From CAVDRM01 sp963611355 (GTDB lineage Bacteria > Bacillota > Clostridia > Christensenellales > Aristaeellaceae): a stretch of 64,000 bases of DNA. Positions within the stretch are counted from its first letter, which is position 1. The number at the start of each line of letters is the position of its first letter. The notes beneath the pieces were generated by a model. That model had not been told where the DNA came from and did not search any database. It saw only the letters and a list, made by a program, of their open reading frames with translations. The position numbers and the translations under genes are program-made. The stretch lies in contig CAVDRM010000006.1 of NCBI GenBank assembly GCA_963611355.1, forward strand, positions 1 to 64,000, read 5' to 3'. Shown one piece after another: positions 16,919 through 24,660 of this stretch.

Positions 16919-18148
16919 ATGAAATGTCCTTTGCAGCAGCGTCGCTGCGGCGGATGCAGCCGCCTTTCCGTTCCGTATGAGAATCAACTGAAATTTAAAA
17001 CGGAAAAAACACGTGCTTTGTTTCCCTGCGCAAAATTCATTCTCGGCATGGCTGAGCCGGTGCATTACAGAAACAAGGTCATTTCCGCATTTGCGTTCAA
17101 TAAAAGCGGTTTGATCAGCGGCATGTATGCCTACGGGACGCACTATGTACTGCCGATCGATGAATGCCTCCTGGAAAACAAGCGAGCGGATGAGATTGTC
17201 TGTGCCACGCGGGATATTCTGTCTGCTTATAAGATAAAAGCCTATGATGAAAATAAAAAAACGGGACTGCTTCGTTTTGTCGTTGTTCGATATGCGCAGG
17301 CAACAGGGCAGGCGCTTGTTACCTTGGTTACGGCCAATGAACAGCTTCACGCTGCACATGACATTGCAGCGCAAATCAAAAAGACCTGCCCCGATGTGCG
17401 GACAGTCGTTCAGAATATCAATCCGCGGGCAGGCAGCGCTGTTTTAGGCTTTCAGGAGCATATCCTGCTGGGAGACGGCGTAATCGAGGATATTCTGTGC
17501 GGGCAGAGACTGCTGATTTCCTCCCGTTCTTTTTATCAGGTGAACAGCAGCCAGGCCGCCGTTCTGTATCAGAAAGCGCTTGATATGACGCAGCTTTCCC
17601 CAAATGATACGGTCGTAGACGCATATTGCGGAATCGGCGTTATCGGCATGATTGCCGCGCAGCGGGTGAAAAAGGTCATCGGCATCGAGCTGAATGCCGA
17701 GGCCATCCGCATGGCGAAGAAAAATGCCGCTCTAAACCATCTGAACAATATCGAATTTTTGCAGGGCGATGCAGGAAAAATCCTTCCGACATTGAAGGAT
17801 ACGCCGGATGCTGTCCTGCTTGACCCTCCGCGCAGTGGCTGCGATGAAGCCTTTCTAAGCGCGCTGTGTACTCTTTCTCCGAAGAAAATCTGCTATATTT
17901 CCTGCAATGTTACTACACAGAAACGCGACATTGACATTTTGGAAAAATACGGCTATTGCCTTCTCTCCGCTCAGCCGGTGGATATGTTTCCGCATACGGA
18001 GCATATAGAGACGGTTGTCCTTCTTTCCAAGGGAGAAATCGACTCGAAAAAGGTACGGGTGGAGTTCTCGTTGGAGAATATGGATATGTCCGGCTGTCAG
18101 AAAGGCGCAACGTATCCGCAGATCAAGGAGTATGTGCAGGAAACATAG
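16919..18148 (+). CDS. rlmD: 23S rRNA (uracil-5)-methyltransferase, RlmD/TrmA family
   Basis: 409 aa. N-terminal Fe-S Cys set CPLQQRRCGGC (C3, C10, C13), SAM-binding VVDAYCGIGVIGM, DPPRSGC and the catalytic Cys in YISCNVTTQKRD. The methyltransferase core is complete. In many Clostridia a conserved extra domain follows the core; here the frame stops at the start of it, and the rest can be read as a broken remnant at 18149-18318. Start ATG directly follows the stop of the previous gene. Enzyme likely still active since all core motifs are intact. Confidence 0.9.
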   Translation: MKCPLQQRRCGGCSRLSVPYENQLKFKTEKTRALFPCAKFILGMAEPVHYRNKVISAFAFNKSGLISGMYAYGTHYVLPIDECLLENKRADEIVCATRDILSAYKIKAYDENKKTGLLRFVVVRYAQATGQALVTLVTANEQLHAAHDIAAQIKKTCPDVRTVVQNINPRAGSAVLGFQEHILLGDGVIEDILCGQRLLISSRSFYQVNSSQAAVLYQKALDMTQLSPNDTVVDAYCGIGVIGMIAAQRVKKVIGIELNAEAIRMAKKNAALNHLNNIEFLQGDAGKILPTLKDTPDAVLLDPPRSGCDEAFLSALCTLSPKKICYISCNVTTQKRDIDILEKYGYCLLSAQPVDMFPHTEHIETVVLLSKGEIDSKKVRVEFSLENMDMSGCQKGATYPQIKEYVQET

Positions 18149-18318
18149 CGGGTTAAAGGTATCCAGCCTGTACATCTCTCAAATCAAGAGAAAAATGCGG
18201 GCTTGAAGTAGGGAAGAACAACAAATTCCCCCAATCCGAGGATTCCAGGCATCTCCAGTGCGCACCGAAAAAGGAGAGAGCAATTCGATAAGCATTGAAA
18301 TATTTTGGGAGGATTTAA
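18149..18318 (+). pseudogene. Decayed C-terminal extension of rlmD
   Basis: Past the rlmD stop, other frames read SGLKVSSLYISQIKRK, then, after a one-base shift in a run of A, CGLEVGKNNKFPQSEDS and finally AIR-stop-ALKYFGRI. This matches from memory the conserved tail found after RlmD in Lachnospiraceae-type genomes (GLKVSNLYISQIKRKCG... ALKYFGMI). Two frameshifts and one internal stop are needed to rebuild it. Confidence 0.7.
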
Positions 18319-18343
18319 TGCTACGGATTATGGAGGTATCCGA

Positions 18344-18868
18344 ATGAAAATACAATATGAGAATTTAACCATTCGTCAAGCTGAGGTTGCCGATGCAGAG
18401 CAGCTTGCCGCCTGGTGGAACGATGGTGCAGTGATGGCCCACGCTGGTTTCCCAAACGGTTTGGGAACAACTGAGGAGGAAGTCATAAAAAGACTTGGCA
18501 AAGGTGATATGGTTATTATGGTTATTGAGGAAAGCAACCGTTTGATTGGCGAATGCGGCTATCGTAACGTAGAAAACGGTGCCGCAGGAATCGGTATCAA
18601 GATCTGTGAAACAGATTGTCAAGACCGTGGAGTCGGCAAAAAAGTATTAAGCATGCTGATCGGCTGGCTGTTCAAAGACGGATTCTCCCGTATTGTTCTC
18701 GATACTAACTTAAAGAACACAAGGGCGCAGCACGTTTATGAGTCACTTGGCTTCCACAAGGTGAGAACCCACATCAATGCTTGGAAAGATCAGCTAGGTC
18801 AACCGCAATCCTCGATTGATTATGAGTTGGTGGAGAAAGATTTTGTTAGCTATGTAAGCGACGTTTAA
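18344..18868 (+). CDS. GNAT-family N-acetyltransferase
   Basis: 174 aa, RimJ/RimL-like. Starts with a typical IRQAEVADAEQLAAWWND segment; acetyl-CoA binding motif is around DRGVGKKVLSMLIGWLF (about residues 98-114) and is followed by NLKNTRAQHVYESLGF. Complete length for the family. GGAGG 8 nt before the ATG at 18344. It lies between the rlmD remnant and a recombinase remnant, so it may have arrived with a mobile element. Confidence 0.88.
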   Translation: MKIQYENLTIRQAEVADAEQLAAWWNDGAVMAHAGFPNGLGTTEEEVIKRLGKGDMVIMVIEESNRLIGECGYRNVENGAAGIGIKICETDCQDRGVGKKVLSMLIGWLFKDGFSRIVLDTNLKNTRAQHVYESLGFHKVRTHINAWKDQLGQPQSSIDYELVEKDFVSYVSDV

Positions 18869-19489
18869 TCGGTGGCGCTGGCAGTTGAACATTGAGCAGA
18901 CAGCAATGACTCGGATGGTAGCGGCAATTGTATCGGCTATGGTTCATGATCCGCAGTTCTTTAAGGCGATCAAAGAAAAGATAGGAGCTGCGGTTGATAA
19001 CAAAGATTTGGGAAAGCAACTTTCCATATTGCAGGCGCAGCTTCGGCAGACTTTGGATATCAAAACAAGACTGGAACGCCAGATGGATACGCTGGACATC
19101 ACCGATGAGCATTTTGACCGTAAAATGTTGGATTTGCAGCGCCGGTATGATGAGCAGTATGATACAATGGAGCAAATTGAAACGGAGATTGATGATGTAA
19201 AAGCTCAAAGTCCGAGTATTCAGCCGGAAAAAATCTCCGGCGATAATACCTGCCAGCTCTTGTTGGCATTTGACGAAGTATATGGCTCTGCTATCGAAGC
19301 TGAACAGAAGGAGTTCATGCAGGCATTCATCGAACGCATTGACCTGCACTCGGAAAAACAAATGACGGCAACTGGAGCAGGAGTATTGTGTTAGCATTCC
19401 CTGTTCCGGTGAACGGTCAGGAAGTGAAAGAACTTTCCTTGGAAAATGAAGCAGCAGTCGATAATATTGATTTCTTGCCAAAGCGATAA
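18869..19489 (+). pseudogene. 3' remnant of a large serine recombinase
   Basis: About 200 codons of the C-terminal part only. It reads NIEQTAMTRMVAAIV, a coiled coil (LERQMDTLDITDEHFDRKM, EQIETEIDDVKAQ) and LLLAFDEVYGSAIEAEQKEF with AFIERIDL, as in TnpX/Tn4451-type recombinases. A frameshift near 19375 hides the end, which continues as FPVPVNGQEVKELSLENE to the stop at 19487-19489. The catalytic resolvase and zinc-ribbon domains are missing, so it is inactive. Confidence 0.8.
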
Positions 19490-19585
19490 GCAGTGCCTTG
19501 CATACCGTAAGTTGCCAAAGGGCAATCAGCGGTATATGGTAGTATGAACGGAAATCCAGTATGCTGATTGTGGAGGTGGCATATA

Positions 19586-20420
19586 ATGATATTTTCGGAA
19601 AAGCTGCAAATCATTCGCAAAAGCAAAGGCATGACACAGGAGAAACTCGCAGAAAACTTGAATGTTTCCAGACAGGCTGTCGCCAAGTGGGAATCAGGAC
19701 AGGCATATCCTGATATCAATAATCTGATTCAAATCAGCAATCTCTTTCATGTCACGGTGGATTATTTGGTCAAGGATCAGGAATGCATGGTTAATTTGAC
19801 TGCTGATTTTACCCCTGATATCGATAAACTGATAGAGTTTCGACTTGAAGCAAATAAAAATACTTATGCGGCTTTTATGAATGAAACGGCATCAATACGA
19901 TACGATTCGCACGATTTTTCGTACAGCAATGGCCTATATACATATCATGATACCTATGTCGGCGGAGAACAGTTTGCGGGCGAAGAAGCTATCTGGTACA
20001 ACAGAAAGTCCCGGTATGCAATGAACTATATGGGACGGGTTCTATGCCAGGATTTTAGCGGAGATTTTCTTAAGGCAGCACCGCACAAATGAGGGGCACG
20101 ATAAATCGTGAATTTTGTGTCAGATACGATTGCAAAAATCGATGGTTTACTGGATGTAAATCGAGATTTTTGCAAGAAGTAGATGGCGCAAAAGGCACAT
20201 TTTTGCGAGTCGCCGAATTGTGCGGTGATGCCTTAAAGAAGCCCTCCGCCAAGCAGACAGGGTCATGCCGTACAGAGGACCGGAATATTATCAGTCAGGC
20301 GAATATATCTATAAATGCAATGTAGTTGGCGATTTCCGCTGGTTTCAGGGTCATGAAGAAATTTATCGGAGCGGCGAAAAGGTTTACGAATGCTATTTTC
20401 ACGGCGGAATAACAAAGTAG
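19586..20420 (+). pseudogene. XRE regulator with DUF5680, split by MITE copy B
   Basis: Helix-turn-helix at residues 4-60 (KSKGMTQEKLAENLNVSRQAVAKWESG), then a DUF5680 domain starting near 85. At 20070 the MITE interrupts the gene; the reading frame ends at 20092 inside the element. Removing the element and one TTAA restores GDFLKEALRQADRV and the frame runs on to YECYFHGGITK and a stop at 20418-20420. GGAGG lies 10 nt before the ATG at 19586. A shortened product of 168 aa with an intact DNA-binding domain could still be made. Confidence 0.88.
20070..20236. mobile_element. MITE-like element, copy B, inside the XRE gene
   Basis: 163 bp plus duplicated TTAA (20070-20073 and 20233-20236). Base for base the same as 3-169. 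The uninterrupted target reads CTTAAAGAAGCC, so the TTAA duplication is directly proven by the reading frame of the host gene. Confidence 0.9.
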
Positions 20421-20429
20421 CTATGCTTT

Positions 20430-21281
20430 TTACGGCTTGATAATGATTGCCGTTCCGTGCAAATCGCTTAGGGGGAGCAGGGGAAGAATGCCCTTCTCCT
20501 TTTCATAGTCCGCTACGGCGCGGCGGACACCGTCAAAGCGGAAACTGTTGTAGTCATGCAGGATGATAGCCCCGCCGCTGCTCATACGGGGATAAAAATA
20601 GGTAAGCCCCGCAAGCGTCGGCGCATACAAATCAACATCAAGGCTGACAAGCGCATACTGCTCGTTCTCCAAGCCTTTGGCGGTATCGGGGAAAAAGCCG
20701 CGGCGAATGATGATTTTTTCCGAATGAGGCATTCGGGACAGAACATCATGAATGCTTGTGTCGCCAAAATCGCCGATGTTGACCTTTGCGTTGCTTTGGG
20801 TTCTTTCCGCAGTGATATCGCGCCCGTCAAAGCCTTCAAAGGTATCGAACAAGTAGAGCTTTTTTTCAGGGAAACGCGTATTGAGCTGCCATGCAAAATC
20901 GCCCTTATAGGTTCCAAGCTCTGCAATGCTGCCCGGCACGGAAAGCGCATCCATACGCTCGGCAAGACGTCGAAGGGTAGCGCCGCGCACATCAAACAGC
21001 GTGTAAACATCGTTGAGCAGCATTACGCGCCCTTGATAACCGCAGCCCTGTACCTGCTGTAAAAGCTGGCCTGCGCGTTCATCGTCCAGCACGCAAATCA
21101 GCACACGGTCAGGCTTTAATAAAAGCGCTTCTTCAACTGAAAGAATAGGGATTTTTGCGTTTGGCTGCCGTTTCTGCGGGTCGTTGTCGCCAATGGCAAT
21201 CAGCCGGATATGGTTTTGATTCAGCAGATTTCCTGCTGCCCGTCCCATTTGCCCCGCACCTAAAATAACGACCGATTCCAT
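20430..21281 (-). CDS. TylF/MycF-type methyltransferase with N-terminal Rossmann domain
   Basis: 283 aa. Residues 1-95 form a nucleotide-binding fold (VVILGAGQMGRAAGNLL, then IGDNDPQK and DRVLICVLDDE) as in CoA-binding or PglD-like N-termini. Residues 100-283 are TylF-like: GSIAELGTYKGDFAWQLN (SAM motif), FDTFEGFDGRD, SLDVDLYAPT and IILHDYNS with the metal-binding Asp residues. Such fusions act on sugar or polysaccharide decorations; the substrate is not known. Its neighbour 18 bp upstream is a Crp-type regulator. Confidence 0.82.
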   Translation of the reverse strand: MESVVILGAGQMGRAAGNLLNQNHIRLIAIGDNDPQKRQPNAKIPILSVEEALLLKPDRVLICVLDDERAGQLLQQVQGCGYQGRVMLLNDVYTLFDVRGATLRRLAERMDALSVPGSIAELGTYKGDFAWQLNTRFPEKKLYLFDTFEGFDGRDITAERTQSNAKVNIGDFGDTSIHDVLSRMPHSEKIIIRRGFFPDTAKGLENEQYALVSLDVDLYAPTLAGLTYFYPRMSSGGAIILHDYNSFRFDGVRRAVADYEKEKGILPLLPLSDLHGTAIIIKP

Positions 21282-21299
21282 GTTTTTGACCGTCCTTTA

Positions 21300-21944
21300 T
21301 TATTGCTCAATATATGCACGGAGGCTGTTGATGCTGCTGATTTTATAGTGCCTGCTTCGGCAGGGCAAAAGCATGCCGGCATCCCGCAGCTTCTGCATAG
21401 TGCGCGTAATGGTGATTCGATTGGCGTTCAGCATCGTGGCAAGGGTCTGCTGGCTGAAGGCTTCGCCGATAACTGCTTCACAATCCTCATTGCGGGCATA
21501 TGGCTCGGCCATCGTAATCAGAAGGTTGCACAGCCGCTTATCCATCGTTTGAGTCCTGATGCGCCGCAGCTCCTCAACGGCATCCAAATAATGGCGGGAG
21601 AGCGTTTTCATCACAAACAAATGCAGGGCTTCATCCGTGCGGATGGCCTGAAGCAGCACCTTTCGCTTAATCCTGATTAGCTCACAGTCCGTGACAGCCA
21701 TCATGTCCGTAGAAAGCGGCTGCTCATAGAACAGCTCCTCGCACAGGATCATGCTGCCCTGGCCGTGAATGCCCCAGCAGCGGGTATAGCCCTTTTCGTC
21801 AATTTCACAGTTGATAATGTACCCGCGAAGCACATAGTAGCAGGCATTGGGAGAGATACCGGCCTCCAGCAAAGTTGTTCCTTTTTTGCAGGAAATTTTT
21901 TCTCCGAGCGTTGCAAGCTGTTTGCTGTCATAGGATGCCGCCAT
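21300..21944 (-). CDS. Crp/Fnr-family transcription regulator
   Basis: 214 aa. Cyclic-nucleotide-type beta barrel at about 10-115 (FEQPLSTDMMAVTDCELIRIKR portion near 75-100), dimer helix, then a C-terminal winged helix with QQTLATMLNANRITITRTMQKLRDAGML as recognition helix. No Cys cluster as in Fnr. ATG at 21944 has AAGGAGG 7 nt upstream. Lies between the methyltransferase and an XdhC-like gene, all with gaps under 20 bp; likely one operon. Confidence 0.88.
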   Translation of the reverse strand: MAASYDSKQLATLGEKISCKKGTTLLEAGISPNACYYVLRGYIINCEIDEKGYTRCWGIHGQGSMILCEELFYEQPLSTDMMAVTDCELIRIKRKVLLQAIRTDEALHLFVMKTLSRHYLDAVEELRRIRTQTMDKRLCNLLITMAEPYARNEDCEAVIGEAFSQQTLATMLNANRITITRTMQKLRDAGMLLPCRSRHYKISSINSLRAYIEQ

Positions 21945-21960
21945 TTTTATGCCTCCTTGG

Positions 21961-22875
21961 TCAAAGCGATTCAACGAACATTTGTGTCTGCGCATCGGGG
22001 CTGATACACGTCCATCCGTCCCTTTGGAGAAATTGTTTCGCCTGCCGAATAGCTTCGTCCTGCCATTCACTGCCAAGCTGACCGACTGTTGTTCCGTCCT
22101 CAAAGAGCAGCAGCTTTCGCCCTATCAGCTCCGTTTTCGCTGACTGCGCAATGGTCAGCAGGACGCGGCGCTGCTCAATTTTGTCTGTCGGCAAACGTCC
22201 GAGCAGTTCGATGACTGACATGCTTTTGCTCAAGCGCGGCGTTCCCAAAGCCCGAAGCATGGATTGCGCTGCTGCTTCCGCGCCTTCTGAAAGAGGGACT
22301 ACAGTTATACGGTCAAGCCAATTGGCTTCTGCCGTGCCTTCATCCTCCAAGCGTGAAAGCCAGTTTGTTTCGGACGAGGGGTCAAAAAGTCCTAAAAACG
22401 CGGTTTGGGGCTCTTCCCAAAGCTGCTCAATGCAGACTGAGATGTCTGTGAAGCGTTTTGAGGCCAGAATAATGCTGTCCTCGTCCGTGATATGCAGGCA
22501 GCGGAGCGCAGCGGGCAGTGCGTCACAGAGCGTCTGTGCCCCCGATACATTCAAATGAGGCGCTTCATCGACAACAATTACGGAGAATCCGCGCTCCGAA
22601 GCGCTTTGCACAAGACAGCGAGGCGCTTCTCCGTCACCCAAGATAATCAATCGTTGCGGGCGCTCAAACGGCTCACAGAGGCAAATGCTCCCATCCGGCG
22701 TCGATTGAAGCAGCGTCCGATTTTTCTGACAGGCGGCATTTCCGAGCGGGTCGGCAGCATCCGCCAACTTTTTTTCAATACTGCCGTCCCTTTTGTAATA
22801 TGTGAGCATCGCCGCGAATCGCTGCTTCCGAAGCCGCTCAATCAGGAGGTGGTAGATGCTCTTCATACACTCCAT
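21961..22875 (-). CDS. XdhC/CoxI-like protein, diverged
   Basis: 304 aa. The middle part has the XdhC Rossmann pattern: RLIILGDGEAPRCLVQSASERGFSVIVVDE (split at 73-102), then DEDSIILASKRFTDISVC and FLGLFDPSSETNWLSRLEDEG, which parallels the GLIGSRRK-RLRAEG part of XdhC. The usual N-terminal CGG(x)V motif is not evident. XdhC proteins load sulfurated molybdenum cofactor into xanthine dehydrogenases, and such an enzyme lies 8 kb away. The C-terminal 90 residues are unlike XdhC and not recognised. Call is tentative. Confidence 0.5.
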   Translation of the reverse strand: MECMKSIYHLLIERLRKQRFAAMLTYYKRDGSIEKKLADAADPLGNAACQKNRTLLQSTPDGSICLCEPFERPQRLIILGDGEAPRCLVQSASERGFSVIVVDEAPHLNVSGAQTLCDALPAALRCLHITDEDSIILASKRFTDISVCIEQLWEEPQTAFLGLFDPSSETNWLSRLEDEGTAEANWLDRITVVPLSEGAEAAAQSMLRALGTPRLSKSMSVIELLGRLPTDKIEQRRVLLTIAQSAKTELIGRKLLLFEDGTTVGQLGSEWQDEAIRQAKQFLQRDGWTCISPDAQTQMFVESL

Positions 22876-22893
22876 GTGGCTGTCCTTCCTTGC

Positions 22894-23196
22894 TTATTCC
22901 GGAATATCTTTTAAATGACCGTATAATTTTTCAAACTCCTTGGCGACGGCATACAGTTCGTCAGCATCTGTTACAGCGCCGTAGCCGACAGAGCCGTTCT
23001 GCGTATATTCATAAATGATGGTGATATCATCATCCGGCACAAAGCCCTCGCCGGGCTTTGCTTTGGATTTGTCATTTGCCGCAGCCAAGGCTAAATAATT
23101 CTTTCCGTTCACGGAAAGCCGATTCAGAACGACAAATTCGTATTCCTGCTCATTGTTGTCAATCAGCGTAATGCATTCGATGCTCGGCTCGCTCAT
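22894..23196 (-). CDS. DUF1292 family small acidic protein
   Basis: 100 aa. Starts with ITLIDNNEQEYEFVVLNRLSVNGKNYLAL, the pattern of DUF1292 (YrzB-like) proteins, and ends with an AVAKEFEKLYGHL helix. Function unknown in all members. In a minus-strand run with the XdhC-like gene. Confidence 0.75.
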   Translation of the reverse strand: MSEPSIECITLIDNNEQEYEFVVLNRLSVNGKNYLALAAANDKSKAKPGEGFVPDDDITIIYEYTQNGSVGYGAVTDADELYAVAKEFEKLYGHLKDIPE

Positions 23197-23213
23197 GATG
23201 AAATCACCCTTTC

Positions 23214-23744
23214 TTAAAAGATAATGCTCTTCATTTCGGCAGGCTCAAAGTGCTTGATGCGCTTTAATTCATCCTCGTTTAAGGCGTTTTCACGCTTAAC
23301 GATAACATAGTGGCAGCGCGCTGTGCAGGCCAAGCTGTTGTCAGGAAGGAGAATGTAGCCATCGACAAAGATATGACGCCCTTCGACCTTTTCCGGCAGC
23401 GCTACCACCCGCAGGGCGTCGCCAGGATGCACGGGATGAAGGTAATGCACGGCCATTTCCACGGTCATGGCGACAGTATCGGGATGATGGACACGGGTGG
23501 CGTGCCAAAGCACCTCATCAAAATATAATGACAGAATGCCGCCGTGCGTGATGCCGGGAAAACCGATATGCTCCTGACGCGGTGTACACAGTCCCACAAC
23601 GCAGTCATCTTCTGTTTCGTAGGCGCGGACACCCAAACCGCCCGGCAGCGCCTCATTGCAGCCAAAGCAGGTTTCACTCCACGGAATGGCCTTTCTGATA
23701 AAATGCTCTTGAACATCGATATGCGTGAAGGATGGATAGTTCAT
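23214..23744 (-). CDS. PaaI-type hotdog thioesterase
   Basis: 176 aa. CFGCNEALPGGLGVR at about 26-40 and the hotdog helix HGGILSLYFDEVLWHA (about 67-82) with the PaaI HGG motif and a downstream Asp/Glu. Probably splits an acyl-CoA or aryl-CoA. Its place beside a CoA-transferase/ligase locus fits a housekeeping role for stalled CoA esters, but that link is inferred. Confidence 0.85.
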   Translation of the reverse strand: MNYPSFTHIDVQEHFIRKAIPWSETCFGCNEALPGGLGVRAYETEDDCVVGLCTPRQEHIGFPGITHGGILSLYFDEVLWHATRVHHPDTVAMTVEMAVHYLHPVHPGDALRVVALPEKVEGRHIFVDGYILLPDNSLACTARCHYVIVKRENALNEDELKRIKHFEPAEMKSIIF

Positions 23745-23766
23745 GGCTGCTTCCTTCTATGCGGGC

Positions 23767-23794
23767 TTGACATTTTGTCAGTGCCCGTTATAAT
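23767..23794 (+). promoter_or_regulatory. Consensus promoter of the IscU-like/ferredoxin pair
   Basis: TTGACA (23767-23772), 16-bp spacer, TATAAT (23789-23794), perfect in both boxes. A 13-bp palindrome TGACATTTTGTCA (23768-23780) overlaps the -35. Confidence 0.9.
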
Positions 23795-23801
23795 GAGATT
23801 A

Positions 23802-23813
23802 GGTCATATGACC
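23802..23813. promoter_or_regulatory. Operator GGTCATATGACC
   Basis: Perfect 12-bp palindrome starting 7 nt after the -10, followed by GATTTG. The same motif occurs at 34063 and 36603 in the same promoter position. Confidence 0.75.
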
Positions 23814-23841
23814 GATTTGCTGGAGTTTAAGGAGGAGACTT

Positions 23842-24264
23842 ATGCCTTCTGTTGCAGAAAACATTTCCGCATGGGCGAAGGATATGAAATGGCGGAAAAT
23901 GCCGGAAAAACCGCGTGCTTTGGGTGAGCTGACAGCGCCGAATGGGGGAAAGCTGCTGAAAATTGCTTTTGACACGCACCGCGACATCGTGACGGCGATT
24001 GGCTATCAGGCAGGAGAAAACGCCGATGAAGCGCTCTGTGCCTGTGCAGCGGCGGTCTGCTCGCTCTCTGAGGATAAGGCGGTGATGGCGCTTGATTTGA
24101 TAGCCCCTGCCGAAATAGCCGAGGCGCTCAAAGTGCAAATGGACGACAAGCTGTTTTATCAGGCCGTTCTGGCCGTTCTCTGCCTGAAGAACGCCCTTTC
24201 CAGCTATGCCGACACCCGGGCCGCGGATTATGCCGTCTTTAAGGCCGAGAGGGAGCGGGAATGA
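23842..24264 (+). CDS. IscU/NifU-N-like scaffold protein, tentative
   Basis: 140 aa, weak family signal. A beta-type start (GELTAPNGGKLLKIAF, TAIGYQAGENADEAL) precedes a Cys-rich helix CACAAAVC (C62, C64, C69 by count from the ATG) and a last helix CLKNALSSYA near 115-124, which mirrors the Cys-Ala-Leu helix of IscU. The overall order is that of Fe-S scaffold proteins, yet the canonical Gly-Cys motif is altered. Its stop overlaps the ferredoxin start (ATGA). Could supply clusters to the ferredoxin or the hydroxylase. Confidence 0.45.
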   Translation: MPSVAENISAWAKDMKWRKMPEKPRALGELTAPNGGKLLKIAFDTHRDIVTAIGYQAGENADEALCACAAAVCSLSEDKAVMALDLIAPAEIAEALKVQMDDKLFYQAVLAVLCLKNALSSYADTRAADYAVFKAERERE

Positions 24265-24467
24265 AAAAACTCGTCTTTTTTGATTCGTCCCGCTGCATCG
24301 GCTGCGGTGCATGTGTCAAGGCCTGCCCGCATGGCTGTATTTCGCTGGAATCGGAAAAACGAAATGAGAGCGGCTTTCATCCTGCTTTTCTGCGCCTTCC
24401 GAAACTTTGCGCGGGCTGTGAGTCGTGCGTTCGTGTCTGCCCTGTTCAGGCCATCGGCGGGGATTAA
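24261..24467 (+). CDS. Dicluster 2[4Fe-4S] ferredoxin
   Basis: 68 aa. Two complete CxxCxxCxxxC sets: C12, C15, C18, C22 and C50, C53, C56, C60; C26 is extra. A 27-residue linker separates them. Low-potential electron carrier. It is the second gene of a pair that has the same operator as the molybdenum-hydroxylase operon, which makes it a candidate electron partner of that enzyme. Its end overlaps the end of the convergent gene at 24464 by 4 bp. Confidence 0.9.
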   Translation: MKKLVFFDSSRCIGCGACVKACPHGCISLESEKRNESGFHPAFLRLPKLCAGCESCVRVCPVQAIGGD

Positions 24468-24649
24468 TCTTTTCCCAACATCGCGTGAATGATGTAGGGC
24501 GGCAGCTCTGTTTTATGGACGATGGTACAGTCCGGTTCGCCCATTTTGGCAAGGCGGATAGCCAGCCGCAGCTTGTCCAGCGCTGCTTCATAGCCTTCTT
24601 CATAGGCTTGGGAGCGGATTTTTTCCATCATTTCATCCGTATAGGTCAT
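24464..24649 (-). CDS. Small unknown protein
   Basis: 61 aa, no family recognised. Helical first half (DEMMEKIRSQAYEEGYEAALDK) and a short C-terminal part with TIVHKTELPPYIIHAML. GGAGG 7 nt before the ATG supports translation. Last gene of the minus-strand run that starts at 34113. Confidence 0.6.
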   Translation of the reverse strand: MTYTDEMMEKIRSQAYEEGYEAALDKLRLAIRLAKMGEPDCTIVHKTELPPYIIHAMLGKD

Positions 24650-24660
24650 GGGTAAGCCTC

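Noticed and set aside
22914..22926. TGACC next to GTATAAT as a further TetR site
   Set aside because: Only one half-site is present and the bases code for the conserved end of the DUF1292 protein.
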